In this document: positions 36,435 to 47,791 of the stretch, in pieces
How the letters are laid out: each line of letters starts with the position of its first letter
Numbering within the stretch: position 1 is the stretch's first letter
From: Tigriopus japonicus
Taxonomy: Eukaryota > Arthropoda > Copepoda > Harpacticoida > Harpacticidae
Direction of reading: 5' to 3'
DNA length: 64,000 nt
Assembly: GCA_010645155.1 (NCBI GenBank)
Contig: CM021316.1
Location: 10,520,700-10,584,699 of the forward strand
The notes under the pieces: model-generated
What the model saw: the letters and a program-made list of their open reading frames with translations, nothing else
What the model was told of the DNA's origin: nothing
Database searches by the model: none
Program-made: the position numbers and the translations under genes

Positions 36435-38851
36435 TCAATATTCTTTAAGAAAATCCTCATCGAGGTATTCATCGGCGGAAAGAGCTCTCCACAGAGCTCT
36501 AGTTATGTTCATGGGCAAAGATGGTGGTAAAGAAATCGGGGCAAGAGTAGGTGAAACGGCTGGAGGAGGATTGATTGGGGGATTGGTTGGGGCGGGTGCG
36601 AGAAGAGGAGCAATAAACGTGCCAGCACCAGCCGCTGTTAACGTTGCTAGAAGCATTCCCAAGAGTCCAAGAGCCTAAAAAAATTAAGTCATTGATTGAA
36701 GTGTAATTTTTAGGGATTAAGGCCAGGACCTTTAGACGAATAAACTTATTCGTCTTTATTCATATTTTTTTTTACTTTTGTTTGTCGCGGAAAATGTGTT
36801 TGTCCAAAATGTATTTCATTTGTCCTTAATTCGTCTAATAGGGTAACTTTTTCGTCTTTTTTCGTCCAAACAGTGCAAATTCAATATTTTGCTTCGGAAT
36901 CATTATTTATCTCATGTTTTCCAGATCTTCAAATTAGGAAACTTATTAAAAACGGCAGTTTTTGGTCCTAAGTTTTGATTGTTTCTTTCGTTTTTGTAAA
37001 AACAAACTAGGATTCACACTAGAACAACGACTTTTAAATCTTCTATGCAAGCATACGGTAGATTTTGGTTTAAAATGATGTCTAACTTTAAGAATTACAT
37101 TTATTGTATTAATTGTATTGAATTAATATGTGAACTGGCCCACTAAGCACTTATTTTGGGAATGTTTTAGATTTGCAGTTTTGGGTAAAACAGGCAGTTT
37201 TAACCCGGTCAAAAGGGCAACATATTTTGTCTAGTTGTTGGACAATTTGAACCGGGTTTTCCACCTTTTCGAGCAATTTTGTCTTTTTTCGATCCCCCAC
37301 AGGATTTGAACCTACGCCGTGTGGGGAAGCACTTACACTCGGCCTTTTCAATAACGCGAGTATTTAGTTGTTTAGCATTGTCCATTCATTTATTTTCCTC
37401 AATTTTGCCTGATATATTTTTTCACCCATAAACCATGGAGAAAATATTTAAATTTTCCTTGAAACAGCTAAGATATTTAAAAAATCAAGGAAAAATGGAG
37501 AAATATTTCTAAATTTAAAAAAAAATGTTTCCGGGCCCTAGATATTATAGTTCTTACAATTTTGCTCATACTTTTCATCACCATTCTTGGCAAAATCCTT
37601 ACAATGGCCTGCATTTTGGCTCAGGGTTTGATTTAAGGTGAAGCACGTGAGATTTCGAAGAATTTCGTAAGAGTTGTGAAACTTTACGTGGAATTTGGTT
37701 TGAAAATTGTTTTTAAGAAATGAAGAGCCTCAAGTTCTAATAATTCCAATAAAGGAAGTAGGATGAAAGAAGAGCAATTCTGATAATACACATTTATCAA
37801 AACATGCCTGAAAAATATTGGCTTAAGAAAAAAATGAACGCTGTTTTGGCCCAAATTTTAAGATTCCTTGTTTTGAAGTAAGAACTATGGCGTGGGATTT
37901 TTATAAAAACACTGAAGAACTTTACATACTGTTACTTCAAATATGCACATACTCTTGGAAAAAGTCCAAAGAGATTTTTTTTCTGGAACTTCATTCTAAG
38001 TTTGTTAAAAAGTTGTGCGTGTAAGTCCACCATAAGCAAAATATTCAAAATTATTGAAATGGAAAAAGGAACGAGAGGCAAGTACTTTTTGGATTTTTGA
38101 GCACCTAAAACCACAGCATTTTTAAAATGTAATGGCATTACAGTTACTTTTCGATGAAAGGAACGAATTACTGTACTTTCGTTACTTTCCTTCTCTGCAA
38201 CTGCCTTGCCCTTTCCTATAGTATTTTTCCCAATTTGATTGAAAATTTGACGAAAAATCAACTGTTTGAACAAAATTCAGCGGCAAAGACATTTCATTTA
38301 TTTTTTCTCTAGCAGACATCTTTAAAAAAATTTGACTGTTTACAAAAATATCATATCAACAAGCATTTTAACCACATAAACTGTACTTATTTTTGCTGTT
38401 TTGACATCCAAAAAAAAAAAAAATAATAATGCTGTTTCGCGATGGAATTTTTTTATTTAGTGTAACCACGAGTTTCAGGATACAAGGGAGGACTTTCAAA
38501 TGTCTTACGTTATCTCCGATTAACAAACACATATCAGTTAGCTTTAAAATAATCTTTTTGAAAAAAGTCTCAGTTTTTACGTTTTACTCTTTTTCAAAAC
38601 TATAACAATTTTTCATTTTGTCCTTTTTCGGTTTTAGAATGGTCTCACTTCCCTTTGCTATATTTTTTCACAAATTGAAAAAAAAATTAGCTTACCCCTG
38701 GTTGAATATTAGCCACTCCAGAAACAAAACCTTGTCTAGCAATCTCCACGGGTTTTTCTGTAAGATCGTTCTGGTGTTGAGGTTTCGTTGCCGAGCCTAT
38801 TATAAGTAAGGCCAAGGCAAGAAATCGGCAGAGAAATGTAGTCGTTTTCAT
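36435..38851 (-). CDS. Small secreted protein, family member B (two exons)
   Basis: Exon 1 is 38851-38696 (52 codons) and exon 2 is 36674-36435 (79 codons plus TGA), 131 aa in all. Exon 1 starts MKTTTFLC, continues a signal peptide ending GSAT before KPQ, and closes ARQGFVSGVANIQPG at a GTAAGC donor in phase 0. Exon 2 follows a T-rich acceptor with ALGLLGMLL, then LLATLTAAGAGTFIAPL, a Pro-rich segment and an acidic C-terminus (DEYLDEDFLKEY). MKT start, Cys8, the SA(S/T)xPQ cleavage region and the RQG motif are shared with members C and D; LLxTLTxAGxxTFxAPL is shared with D. The 2-kb intron holds a tRNA-like repeat and a MITE relic. Function unknown. Confidence 0.75.
37291..37347 (-). repeat. 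tRNA-derived (SINE-like) fragment
   Basis: Read on the minus strand it has an A-box-like GGCCGAGTGTAAGTGC and a B box GGTTCAAATCC, spaced as in a tRNA with a short variable region. The acceptor stem does not close, so it is a tRNA-derived repeat or tRNA pseudogene rather than a working gene. It lies in the intron of secreted gene B. Confidence 0.6.
37383..37542. mobile_element. Truncated copy of the TAGGGCCCGGAAA MITE
   Basis: Resembles 1015-1178: TTTTCCTTGAAA, AAATGGAGAAATATTT and the terminal TTTCCGGGCCCTA. Only the right half remains. Confidence 0.75.
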
Positions 38852-38936
38852 CTTCAATTCGATTATTTCTTATAACCCAGAATTTTTCAAACCGATATCA
38901 AAGGAAAGGAGCTTTGTTCAATCAAGTGAATTGGGT

Positions 38937-38973
38937 CGACTGACTTGACTTGGAGAAAATTCGCTTATATATA
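38937..38973 (-). promoter_or_regulatory. Core promoter of secreted gene B
   Basis: TATATATA at 38966-38973 is followed on the minus strand, about 30 bp downstream, by TCAGTCG, an arthropod-type initiator (TCAGT). The predicted start lies about 90 nt before the ATG at 38851. Spacing is canonical; activity is inferred. Confidence 0.5.
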
Positions 38974-40905
38974 GGGTCCGTGTCCGTCCTATGCAAAACT
39001 TAACGATTTTTTTTGCAAAACAAGGAGTATGCTTCGTCATGTGGTTGAGAATAAAGGATCAAAGTTATGCTTCCAACTTTAAATCTAATTATTCCCGCCT
39101 AGTTGGAGCCTAAGTCTTGACAACCACTGATGCGAAAATTTTCTCCAAAAGATCCGACCAGAAAATTAACAATATTAGGCCGAGCGGAGAAACTAGATAA
39201 GAGGATTGATTGCTTTTCCTATATACAGTACTAGCTAGCTTTACTCAAACAAAATTTGCTAGGATTTTTTTCGAATTCAATGGAAGAGGGCGATAAATCA
39301 TTTCAAAAATGCCCAAAAAGCTTTTAACGTCATTTTTAGCCAACAATAGTTTTCTTGGAAAAAAATGTCATTTATTTGCTTTGGGTCATTAGGCTTTTTT
39401 GGTTTGAAACATTTTTTCTTCATGTTTAGGTCCGAAAAAATATTTGGCTCTTTCAATTAGAACATTTTGGCAAAGATTTTTATTGGGACCAAATTTTCTG
39501 GGAAAACACATTTTGAAATTGCGGACAATACGCAAGGTTTTATTTCTTGCTCATTTGAATCTATAGTAAGAAAGGCAAAAAAAGGTTTGGCACCGACAAA
39601 AAAAAGTGTGGCCAAACTGCTGAACAAGCTGTTCACTAGTTAATTCTAATATTTATAAACTTCAGCGTAAAGTGACGAATTAGTCAAGAGAGCTTCCTTT
39701 ATGTCATTATCATGTATGTAAAAGTCAAAAAGCAAAGAAATATCTATTGGCGTTTTGCTAACGCATTTATTATGCTTAAAACAAGATAGATCTTCGAACC
39801 CAATTCTGACATTTTTGCAACTCTATCTGTTTTAAGTTATCGTTTAAGTGTGGATCGCACAAAAACGCAATTGATGAAAAACCAAAAAAACTGCAAAAAG
39901 CTAAGAAGCAACAGAAAATTTGATTGAGTTAGGTGATCAAAATTGTCGAGATGAGTAGATGTAAGAAGAAGAAGTTTAGTAGTCTACCTCTAAAGTTCCT
40001 GTCTCTTATCATATCATGTCAAATATTGTAAATCATGAAATAAAACCAACTAAAACTACATATTTTTGAAAAGCCAAATATCAATTATTATAATGCAATA
40101 ATCTTGGGTACATGAACGCTAGTTTTCAATAGAAAATGAAGAAAATCTACTAAAATAATGTGGCTCTGTTTTTTGTTCGAATGAACCAAGAAAAACATTA
40201 GCGAATACCTTGCGTCGCCAGACCCATCTTACGTTGATTTCCAGCATGGTTGCCAGGGCGAGATCTACGATGCTAGTTTTTGGTAATATCTTAGGTCCTT
40301 TTCCTTGACGATTATCTTCTTTTGTGTGGCATCATTTAGCTTAAATGGCACCCATTTTTGAGAAATGATCCTTTTCGAAAAAATGATAGTTATCGAAGAA
40401 ACGTAGTTGACATGTGGCCAAAAAAGTGGGATCAAAAAATATGTCCTGGCAACCATGTTGGAAATCAACGCAAGATGGGTCTGGCAACGCAAGGTCTCTG
40501 CTGATTTTTTTTTCTTGGTTCATTCGATATTTCTCGAAAGGCTATATCGAAAACGACCGAAAAGGGATTTCTGTGAAATGAAAAAAATAAAGTTGCTCGC
40601 TTGATCTATTTCCTCGTTTACAAACATATTCTTTTAAGTTTTAGAATTTCCACGCAAACTTGATATGAATTTTCAAGAACCGTGCTCCCCCAAGCCCTGT
40701 TAGACAAACTTTGAAAGCCCTTTCATGAGACAAAAAACCAAGTTGATGGGTAACGTCTTGGCAAAGTGAAGCATTTGATTTTCCCATTTTGCTCGTTGCT
40801 CTTTATTTTTGAATGGTTTGCCAACTATCCATTGAATAATCTACAAGTTACGTTAGGGCAGATCATCTAACAACAAGAGTTTGAAAGTTTATCATTGCAC
40901 TGGAG
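38974..40905. other. Gene-free stretch
   Basis: AT-rich. 40197-40260 and 40436-40500 contain an imperfect inverted repeat around the phrase TTGGAAATCAACGCAAGATG, suggesting a small fold-back element of about 300 bp. No gene recognised. Confidence 0.5.
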
Positions 40906-41425
40906 CAGACCTGTGATGTAATTTTAATTGAAATTACAACTACGTAATTTCAATTACATTTCCAAGTAATTGTATTTGTAGTTAATTACATTTGAGATCA
41001 AAGTATTTGTAATTGTAATTAATTACATTTTAACCAATGTAACTGACATTTTTTCAGTTACGAATTATAATTACAATGTCACAGATATGGAAAGTTCTAG
41101 GATTAAGCAAGTTACTGGTTTCCCCCGCCTTTCCAATATATTTATATATAATTAATAGTTTTCAGCACAAAATTGATTCCCCAAAAATTCAAAAGTTTCA
41201 GATGCTCTCTACATATTTTTCACTTAAAAAGAATAAAAGTTCCAGTTGGGTTTGAAAAATAATCTAACTGGAATCACTTTTTGAACTTATTTGTAATTGT
41301 AATTAATTATATTTGAAAAGAAAGTAATTGTAATTTAATTTAATTTAATTACTTTTGAGACCAAAGTACTTGTAATTGTCTTTAGTTACATTTGAAAAGT
41401 AATTGACACAGGTCGGCACAGGTCT
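40906..41425. mobile_element. Fold-back element with GTAATTGTAATTAATTAC arms
   Basis: Begins CAGACCTGTGATGTAATT and ends GGTCGGCACAGGTCT. Inside, TAATTACATTTGA-type units are iterated in both orientations. The terminus resembles that of the element at 55999 (CAGACCTGTT), which supports a hAT-like origin, but no 8-bp duplication is visible. Confidence 0.6.
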
Positions 41426-43640
41426 CCTTTTCATGCATTATGCATGACCCAAAAAAGCAAAAAATGCCGGCTGACACACACAAAAAACCAATCTGTCTTT
41501 ACGTTAGGTATTCGAAATGGGAGAGATATGTATAAATCGTTTAGTTTGACCCTTCTTGCTGGCTTTTCATTCTCGATATTTACCTCAGTGTAAATAGCCA
41601 GATAATCATGGTTCTGGGACTGTTTCAAAGACAAGAAATGAGTTGATGCCTGCGGTCTTATTTTATTTACCGGTGCACATCATTTTGACAATGTTTATTT
41701 GGCCTTTTGTCCACAAAATTTGATCAAGACTCAAGCGTTCATTTCAATGGTGAGGCCAAATTTTAGTCATCCATAGATGTCATCTCCGAAAGTAGAAGAG
41801 AGTGGTTAAGGTACAATCATTTAGTCATCTTTGGTGAACTTAAAAAATTCGTCGTACGATTTGAGGTCTAATAGCTATGCAGTGTGTCCCAAAATTAAGT
41901 TCGCCACGAGAACATTTCAAGCAAAACCACACAACTTTACAATGATATTTCTTTTTGTTTAACAAAAGGTAAACGTGGCAACCCCGAACGCCAACTTTAT
42001 TAAACAAATGTTTTAAGTTTAGACCTTATGTTGACAGCCAGGATCAATTCTTCATGCCCAGTGCCTAGTAAAGTGACGGAAAATGAGATGCCTGAAAATG
42101 AAAAGTGAGAGGTCATTGGCGTCAGGAAGGCTGAATGCTCTCAGAAACTGGTAACCAAGAGGTTTGGGATGACTTCTAAGTTAGTTCTGAAGTGAGTGCC
42201 TATTGGGTGTAATGGTAAATCTCTGGTCAACAGAACGGGCGGAAGACATGGAAAAGGGTCAACATGGAAAAGGGTCAAAAATGGTGATCACCACTACCCT
42301 TACAAAACATGAAGTTTCTCACCCACAAATTTACCCAAAAGTTGAGTGCTCATGGTCAGCCAATGTCCCGGACAACACTGCATAGCCACCTATCCATGGC
42401 AACCCATAATTCAGCCGAGACGTAAAATGGAAAGTGACATGAAAATTGCATCCTTTTCTGAATAAAATGCCAAGAAATGTGCAAGTCAAAACTGACAGTG
42501 TGTTTTCTCTCCAGGCAAGTGAGCTGATGAGTGGGAACACCTCCTCAAGATCCAGTATAAAAAGTATTTGGTGAGGAAAATCCATTCATGTTTTTATCCA
42601 TGAAACAACAAAGCATCCATGAAAAATTCAAATTTGGGCAATGATGAGCCATCGAGCTTCATTCAATTCCTCCCATGTCATCAATCATTACCCAATACTT
42701 CACACGTTAGGACGAAGGTCAATGTAGCCAACAAAATGCCGAGACCTTTGTGGGTACTTTTTGAAATCAGGACATTCAGGGGCATATTTCTACCCCAAAT
42801 ACAAATTGCAGCCTACAATTGCAACTACAATTGCCAAAAAATACATCGTAAAATGATAAAATGCACGGTTTGGCGTGCTCGCTCATGAGAAACTGTTTTG
42901 CTCACAACCCAGCTCACCCATTCGAAAAATAATGGGACCGTCTGCAAAAGGAAGTGGACAAAATGGTGCATACCTTTACCTTCAGGCAAGGATCCCTGCT
43001 TCAAGAGACCAAAGTTAGGGATTCAAAATGAGAGGAGAAGCATTCTACCAGGAGCTTTTAATATTGCATAAAGTGGTTTTGAACAATTACATCAAGAGTT
43101 GTGCTCCATTAAAACGTGACTTTACAGGCATATGGTTTTCACTTCGCAAACACTAATGTGCAACTTATCAGGCCAAGGCATTGAAGATGAACTCAAGTTG
43201 GGGCAAACTGCACGTGGACGAGATGAACATACGATTCTGAGACGTATGTACCAAATGTTGATAAGATGTGAGCAGACCTTCTTCTGCAAGGCTGTTATCT
43301 AAACAAAACAAACTTCATTCAATATCAATAGCGTTTTGAAATTAACAGGTGAAAATTTCCAGAACTGAGTTTTATCAAAATGCCCCTCCTGTCAAACCAA
43401 GGTGGCCGTTTTTTATACTTTTACTTGACGTATGCACCAAGTGGATGAAGTGGGCCTTCTCATCTCACTGTTAATGAAACCGAAGACGAAATATGGCGGG
43501 ATGCCTAGACATGATGCAAATAAGCTAACTGTCTGGTAGTGCAACCGACATCTGGCGATGCATGAGGCTGTCACTATGCAGAACAGATTTCTTCTATCTG
43601 GACACTCTTTTGCTATTGGTTCTTTGAACAACACTGAAAT
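41426..43640. other. Gene-free stretch
   Basis: Several degraded frames at 41880-43400 read like eroded mariner-type transposase and flanks (for example AATCTCTGGTCAACAGAAC), but stops and frame changes are too many for a firm call. Confidence 0.35.
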
Positions 43641-43647
43641 AAAAGCG

Positions 43648-44060
43648 TAGCCAGAAAGTGCGCCATCTAGCGCTCTTTATGTGATTAAAGCTCGCCGATT
43701 CCACGAGATGCATGGATTTGCAGATAGCAACAAAAGTTTTGGAAGAACTAGAACTCATACAATGTTGATGGAGGGACTAAAATTGGAATTACAAGTGTTT
43801 TTAGCTCAATCGTGTCATGAATAATGCCTGAAATTCTTCTCCAAACCTCTAGCTGTTCACACCCATCTTAAATGGAAGTTACCTATAATTTCGACCAAAA
43901 AAACATTGAAGGTTCATTAGTAATTATCAATCAATATTTGAAGCACTTTGGCCCAAATTGATGTTTAATCGTTGATATCTACAACAATTTGAATTACGTG
44001 GAATCGGCGAGCTGTCACCACATAAAGCACAAAATGGCGCACTTTATGTTCCACTCTTTT
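43648..44060. mobile_element. MITE with ~60-bp terminal inverted repeats
   Basis: Left GAAAGTGCGCCATCTAGCGC then CTCGCCGATTCCACG; right is the inverted copy ending ATGGCGCACTTTATGTTCC. About 410 bp in total, no coding content. The target duplication is unclear. Confidence 0.75.
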
Positions 44061-44676
44061 ATTATGGTGCACTAGTTCTACCATACCAACTAGTAGGTCA
44101 TATGTTTTGTATTGGGAGATCCATGCTTGAAGCATACTTCATCAATTGACTTCCATCCATTTTGCATATCTTTAACGTTTTCAGGCCTCTAAAACGACGC
44201 CATACGAATGCCAGCTTCTGTGTATTAGATGCTTTACCTAAAATTTGGTAAGAAATGCTCTAGCAGGCTTAAAATACGCTTGAAGTCAATAATGGAAGCA
44301 TGCTTGCAGCATGCCTTGGTGCAGGCAAAACATATGAGCTACTGGCTCATTTATATTTATAGGTATATATAGGTATAGGTATTTATAGGTATATTTATAT
44401 ATTTAAAGGTACATAGTATCTTTCCAATAACTTTCATCAATAAAAAATTATTACTGCCCAGATTGAAGTTGAACAGTCTATGAAATCTCCATGGAAAAAA
44501 GATAATTAAAAGGAAGAGAGAAGCAATAACACCTGCCGAAAAAAAAAACATAATGCTCTGGAACATAACAGGTGCTCGAGTTTTCTCTTTTATTGAATCA
44601 AAAATGGTCAGGAACCGGAAAATATTTGAAAAATTGAAACAATATCCAAATATACATCTTCTAAGTCCTAATTATA

Positions 44677-44750
44677 GGCAAGCAATCGTAGCGTAGGGGT
44701 TGAGCATTCGCCAACTACCCGCAATCCATGGTTTGAATCCCGTGCTTGCC
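44677..44750 (+). repeat. tRNA-like element (SINE head or tRNA pseudogene)
   Basis: 74 nt with a perfect 7-bp acceptor stem (GGCAAGC with GCTTGCC), A box TAGCGTAGGGG and B box GGTTTGAATCC. The anticodon arm does not form a normal stem and loop and the T stem is weak, so it is unlikely to be a functional tRNA. It ends 8 bp before a mariner element. Confidence 0.6.
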
Positions 44751-44758
44751 AAGTTCTA

Positions 44759-45937
44759 CAGGGTCTTGCAGATAAATCCGGACAAAGTTTAACTGCCTCC
44801 AGAGCAATAAGTAGAGTAAGTAGCGAATTCATTAATATAGCATTAGAAAGGTTGAACTATTACATTTCAAATAGTACCATTTTTGGCACAATTGTTCACA
44901 ACACAGCAATTGAGCAAGCAAGAAGAGCAGTGATCATTGAAATGGCCCGCGCGGTTAACAAGTCTGCAGTTATTGTGAAGGCACTCAAACAGGACATCCA
45001 GGTTTGTGGCTGGCCTCAAGAGATCGATTAAGGCCTCGCCAGGGACCTCAATGTCAACACTGGCAAAAAACAGAGAGATGAGTGTGTCCACCATCTCCAG
45101 GGCCATCAACAGCGACCTGAAGATGCATTCCTACAGGCTCCACACCCGCCATATCCTCACTGATGACATGAGGGCCAAGTGGATAGAGAATGGGACAAAG
45201 TTGCTCAATGACCTGAAGTCTCATGGCTGAGGAATCATTTTTTCAGTGATGAGATGAATTGGACAGCGGACAGGTTGTACAATGTCGAGAACAACAGGTG
45301 GGTGGCTAGTAACAGGTCCACGGTCCCTCATGCCTTCACATGCAAATTTTCTGCCTCTGTGATGACCCTGGGCGTCTTAGGGAGCAACGGGTCCGTGATG
45401 CCATCCTTCTTCTTCAATCCCAAAAAGAGGGTGGTCACAGACAGGTACTGTGAGGTGATGACGACCATGGTGATTCTGTGGATGGTGCAGGAGGCCAATG
45501 GTGCCAAGTTCATCTTCCAGCAAGACTCAGCCCCGACCCACAAGTCAAGGATACCCAGAACCTCCTTAATATCAGTAACAGCAAGATCTGGGACCCCAAG
45601 ACCTGGCCCCCTAACTCACCTGACATGAATCCTCTGGATTACTGCTTCCAGGGAAAGTTAGAGAGGGAGGTCTGTGCTACAAGCCACAACAGCATCAATG
45701 GCCTCAAGACCTCTATAAGCTGTTTGTGGGCTGCCATTGATCCTGCAGAGGTCGTCAATGCCTGCAAGTCCTACTGCCCAGGATTGATAAGATGATTGAG
45801 AGGGAGGGGCAGCATATTAAATAAATTTATTCTTAAGTAGTTGGGCTTTCAAAAAAAACATTAACTGACTCTCTACTTGCTCTACTTATTGCTCTGGAGG
45901 CAGTTAAACTTTGTCCGGATTTATCTGCTAGACGCTG
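44759..45937 (+). mobile_element. Mariner element, 1.2 kb, complete ends
   Basis: TA duplications at 44757-44758 and 45938-45939. Terminal inverted repeats of about 65 bp start CAGGGTCTTGCAGATAAATC on the left and CAGCGTCTAGCAGATAAATC on the right. Both then share CGGACAAAGTTTAACTGCCT. The transposase in between is broken. Confidence 0.9.
44942..45840 (+). pseudogene. Mariner transposase, frameshifted
   Basis: Pieces in three frames: MARAVNKSAVIVKALKQD (N-terminus), then LAKNREMSVSTISRAI (helix-turn-helix) to a TGA at 45228, FFSDEMNW (first catalytic Asp) and FIFQQDSAPTHKS (second Asp), and finally WPPNSPDMNPLDYC (third Asp) with a tail ending at 45795. At least two frameshifts and a stop make it inactive. 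The C-terminus is close to the fragment at 4332-4529. Confidence 0.85.
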
Positions 45938-46059
45938 TAGTAACCTGCGGTATTACATTGTGGCAGAAAATAGCAGTAAAGAAAGTTTGTGACAGTGATG
46001 TTTGTAAAGTGGCAGATTATGGTATAAAGTTAAAAAAAATCGACCAAAAACCGAGATTG

Positions 46060-46395
46060 TAAATTTTCACATTAAAAACGAGATCCGATTTTTTCGATCT
46101 AAAAACCGAGTCCAAAAAGTTTTCTTTCTAAAACAACGAGATCCATAATTTTCGATCTAAAACAACGAGATCCAAAATTTCCGTCCTAAAAAACTGGAAT
46201 CCAAAATTTTCAATAACCAAAAACGAAATCCAAAATTGTCGACATAAAACAACGAGAGCTAAAATTTTTGACCTAGAAAACGAGATCCAAAATTTTCGAC
46301 CTAAAAAAGGGATCCAAAATTTTTGATATTAAAAAACGAGATCTAAAATTTTCGACCCACAACAAAGAGATTCAAAATTTTCGACCTAAAACCGA
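46060..46395. repeat. Minisatellite, ~30-bp unit
   Basis: About eleven units of AACGAGATCCAAAATTTTCG followed by ACCTAAAA, with substitutions. No ORF passes through it. It may be the arm of another fold-back element, but I could not find an inverted partner. Confidence 0.8.
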
Positions 46396-46960
46396 TATGA
46401 AATAATTGCAAACGAGAAAATTGTTGCTCAAAAGTGGCACGATATGGCGGTATGTGACCTCAAAAATAGCAGTGAGTGCCCGTAATTGCCAGTATTTCAA
46501 ACGACAATTGTGAGCGTCGGCCTGAAACCAAGTGCTAACGCTGATTTGGCATGTTGGGGGGATGAAAAGCATTGAACTCTTACTCCTTTCTTCCTTTGTT
46601 TCATTTTCAAAGACACTGGGGTAAGGAATCTTATTGTACAAATGACTTTGGGCTGAGAAAAAGTTATTATTAGGTTGAAAACTCCGTTTTAGGTAAAAAT
46701 TGCCCAAAAAAGCGTTTTAGGGTAAAACCTAAAATATTCAGCCCTATTTATGTGTATGATTTCTCGCTCTTGACTTCTATTTCTTTAAACGTACAGAGGT
46801 CACTCAACATACCTTGTCAGATTAAATCATAACTTCAAACAAGTTTGTCTAACAACAAAAAATGCAAGATAAAACCGGAAAGAAACTGCTCACAAGACAA
46901 GAAATAAATCTTCATTCTTTTTTTTGCATAAATCCGAAAATCGTGCAACTTATAGTGATG

Positions 46961-47240
46961 TGTTTCGAACCAGGAGTGCTACCAGTTTTGACTCCGAGAT
47001 TTATGGCTGTTAAAAAGGGCAGGTTGTTTTGAACTTTTTGAAAAGACCTAAAAGGGGACCGATTGGGCAACACTCGAACTAGTTCGATTTCGAGTTCTAT
47101 CAGTAGTTAAACTTATGGATTTTAAGTTTGCAGTGCTGCCATATTCTATGGTGGATAAGTTCGATTGCTTGTTGAAAAGTTTAGTTGTGGCCAGATTTTT
47201 GACCCTAAGAACCAAAATGGCAAAACTCTGCCAAAAACCA
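46961..47240. repeat. Dispersed repeat, copy 2 (uninterrupted site)
   Basis: Matches the family at 24712-24738 plus 25928-26158. It carries the sequence TCGAACCAGGAGTGCT without the 1.2-kb insertion seen at 24739-25927, so it acts as an empty-site reference. Confidence 0.8.
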
Positions 47241-47629
47241 ACTCGTAGAATACGCGAGTGAAGTTTTTGATTCATTAAAAATCGTCAAAATGATGTACGA
47301 CACTTAAAATATCATAAAGTGAATCTTGACCCAAAAAGTTATAGGTTCTCTTCAATTTGGAACGGAACAATACGGACAATAGGAACGGAATATTTCCGAT
47401 CCTACAATCTTGTAGAGCAGTGTTCATGGTTTTGCAGGATGAAGTTCCATGCACAAAAAACAAGCTAAACTAATATTCAAAAGTAATCACAGTTAAATAT
47501 GAGATTTTAGTCCGTCAACAGCAGAATTATTTTAAAGTATGGGTTACTTTTTATTGGACGCCCTTTACAGAACGATAATTTTAGTTAGTATTAAAAACAG
47601 AAATCTAGCGTGGAAAAATATTGTCTTAC

Positions 47630-47791
47630 CCCAGGACCAATATTGCTCAGTCCAGTTATGATGCCTTGTCGATCAATTTGCTTGGGTCCATCACGAGGGC
47701 GAGGGTTAACAACGTTTTGAGGTTTGGAGGCTGAGACCAACATGAGTAAGACCAAGATAAGCCATGGGCAAAGAAGTAAAGATGTCTTCAT
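47630..47791 (-). CDS. Small secreted protein, family member C (first exon only)
   Basis: 54 codons from ATG 47791 to a GTAAGA donor at 47629, phase 0. The exon opens MKTSLLLC, has a strongly hydrophobic signal peptide, the cleavage region SASKPQ, and ends DRQGIITGLSNIGPG, closely similar to exon 1 of member B. I could not find a matching exon 2 between 47629 and 38852. The next compatible acceptor of the family downstream on this strand is exon 2 of member B at 36674 (same phase). So this may be an alternative first exon for gene B or an orphan exon. Function unknown. Confidence 0.6.

Noticed and set aside
44357..44566. Missing exon 2 of secreted gene C
   Set aside because: A hydrophobic minus-strand frame follows a T-rich acceptor, but the phase is wrong (a stop after eight codons in phase 0) and the conserved LLxTLTxAG block is absent.
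44677..44750. Functional tRNA gene
   Set aside because: Acceptor stem, A box and B box are good, but the anticodon arm cannot form a 5-bp stem with a 7-nt loop and U33.
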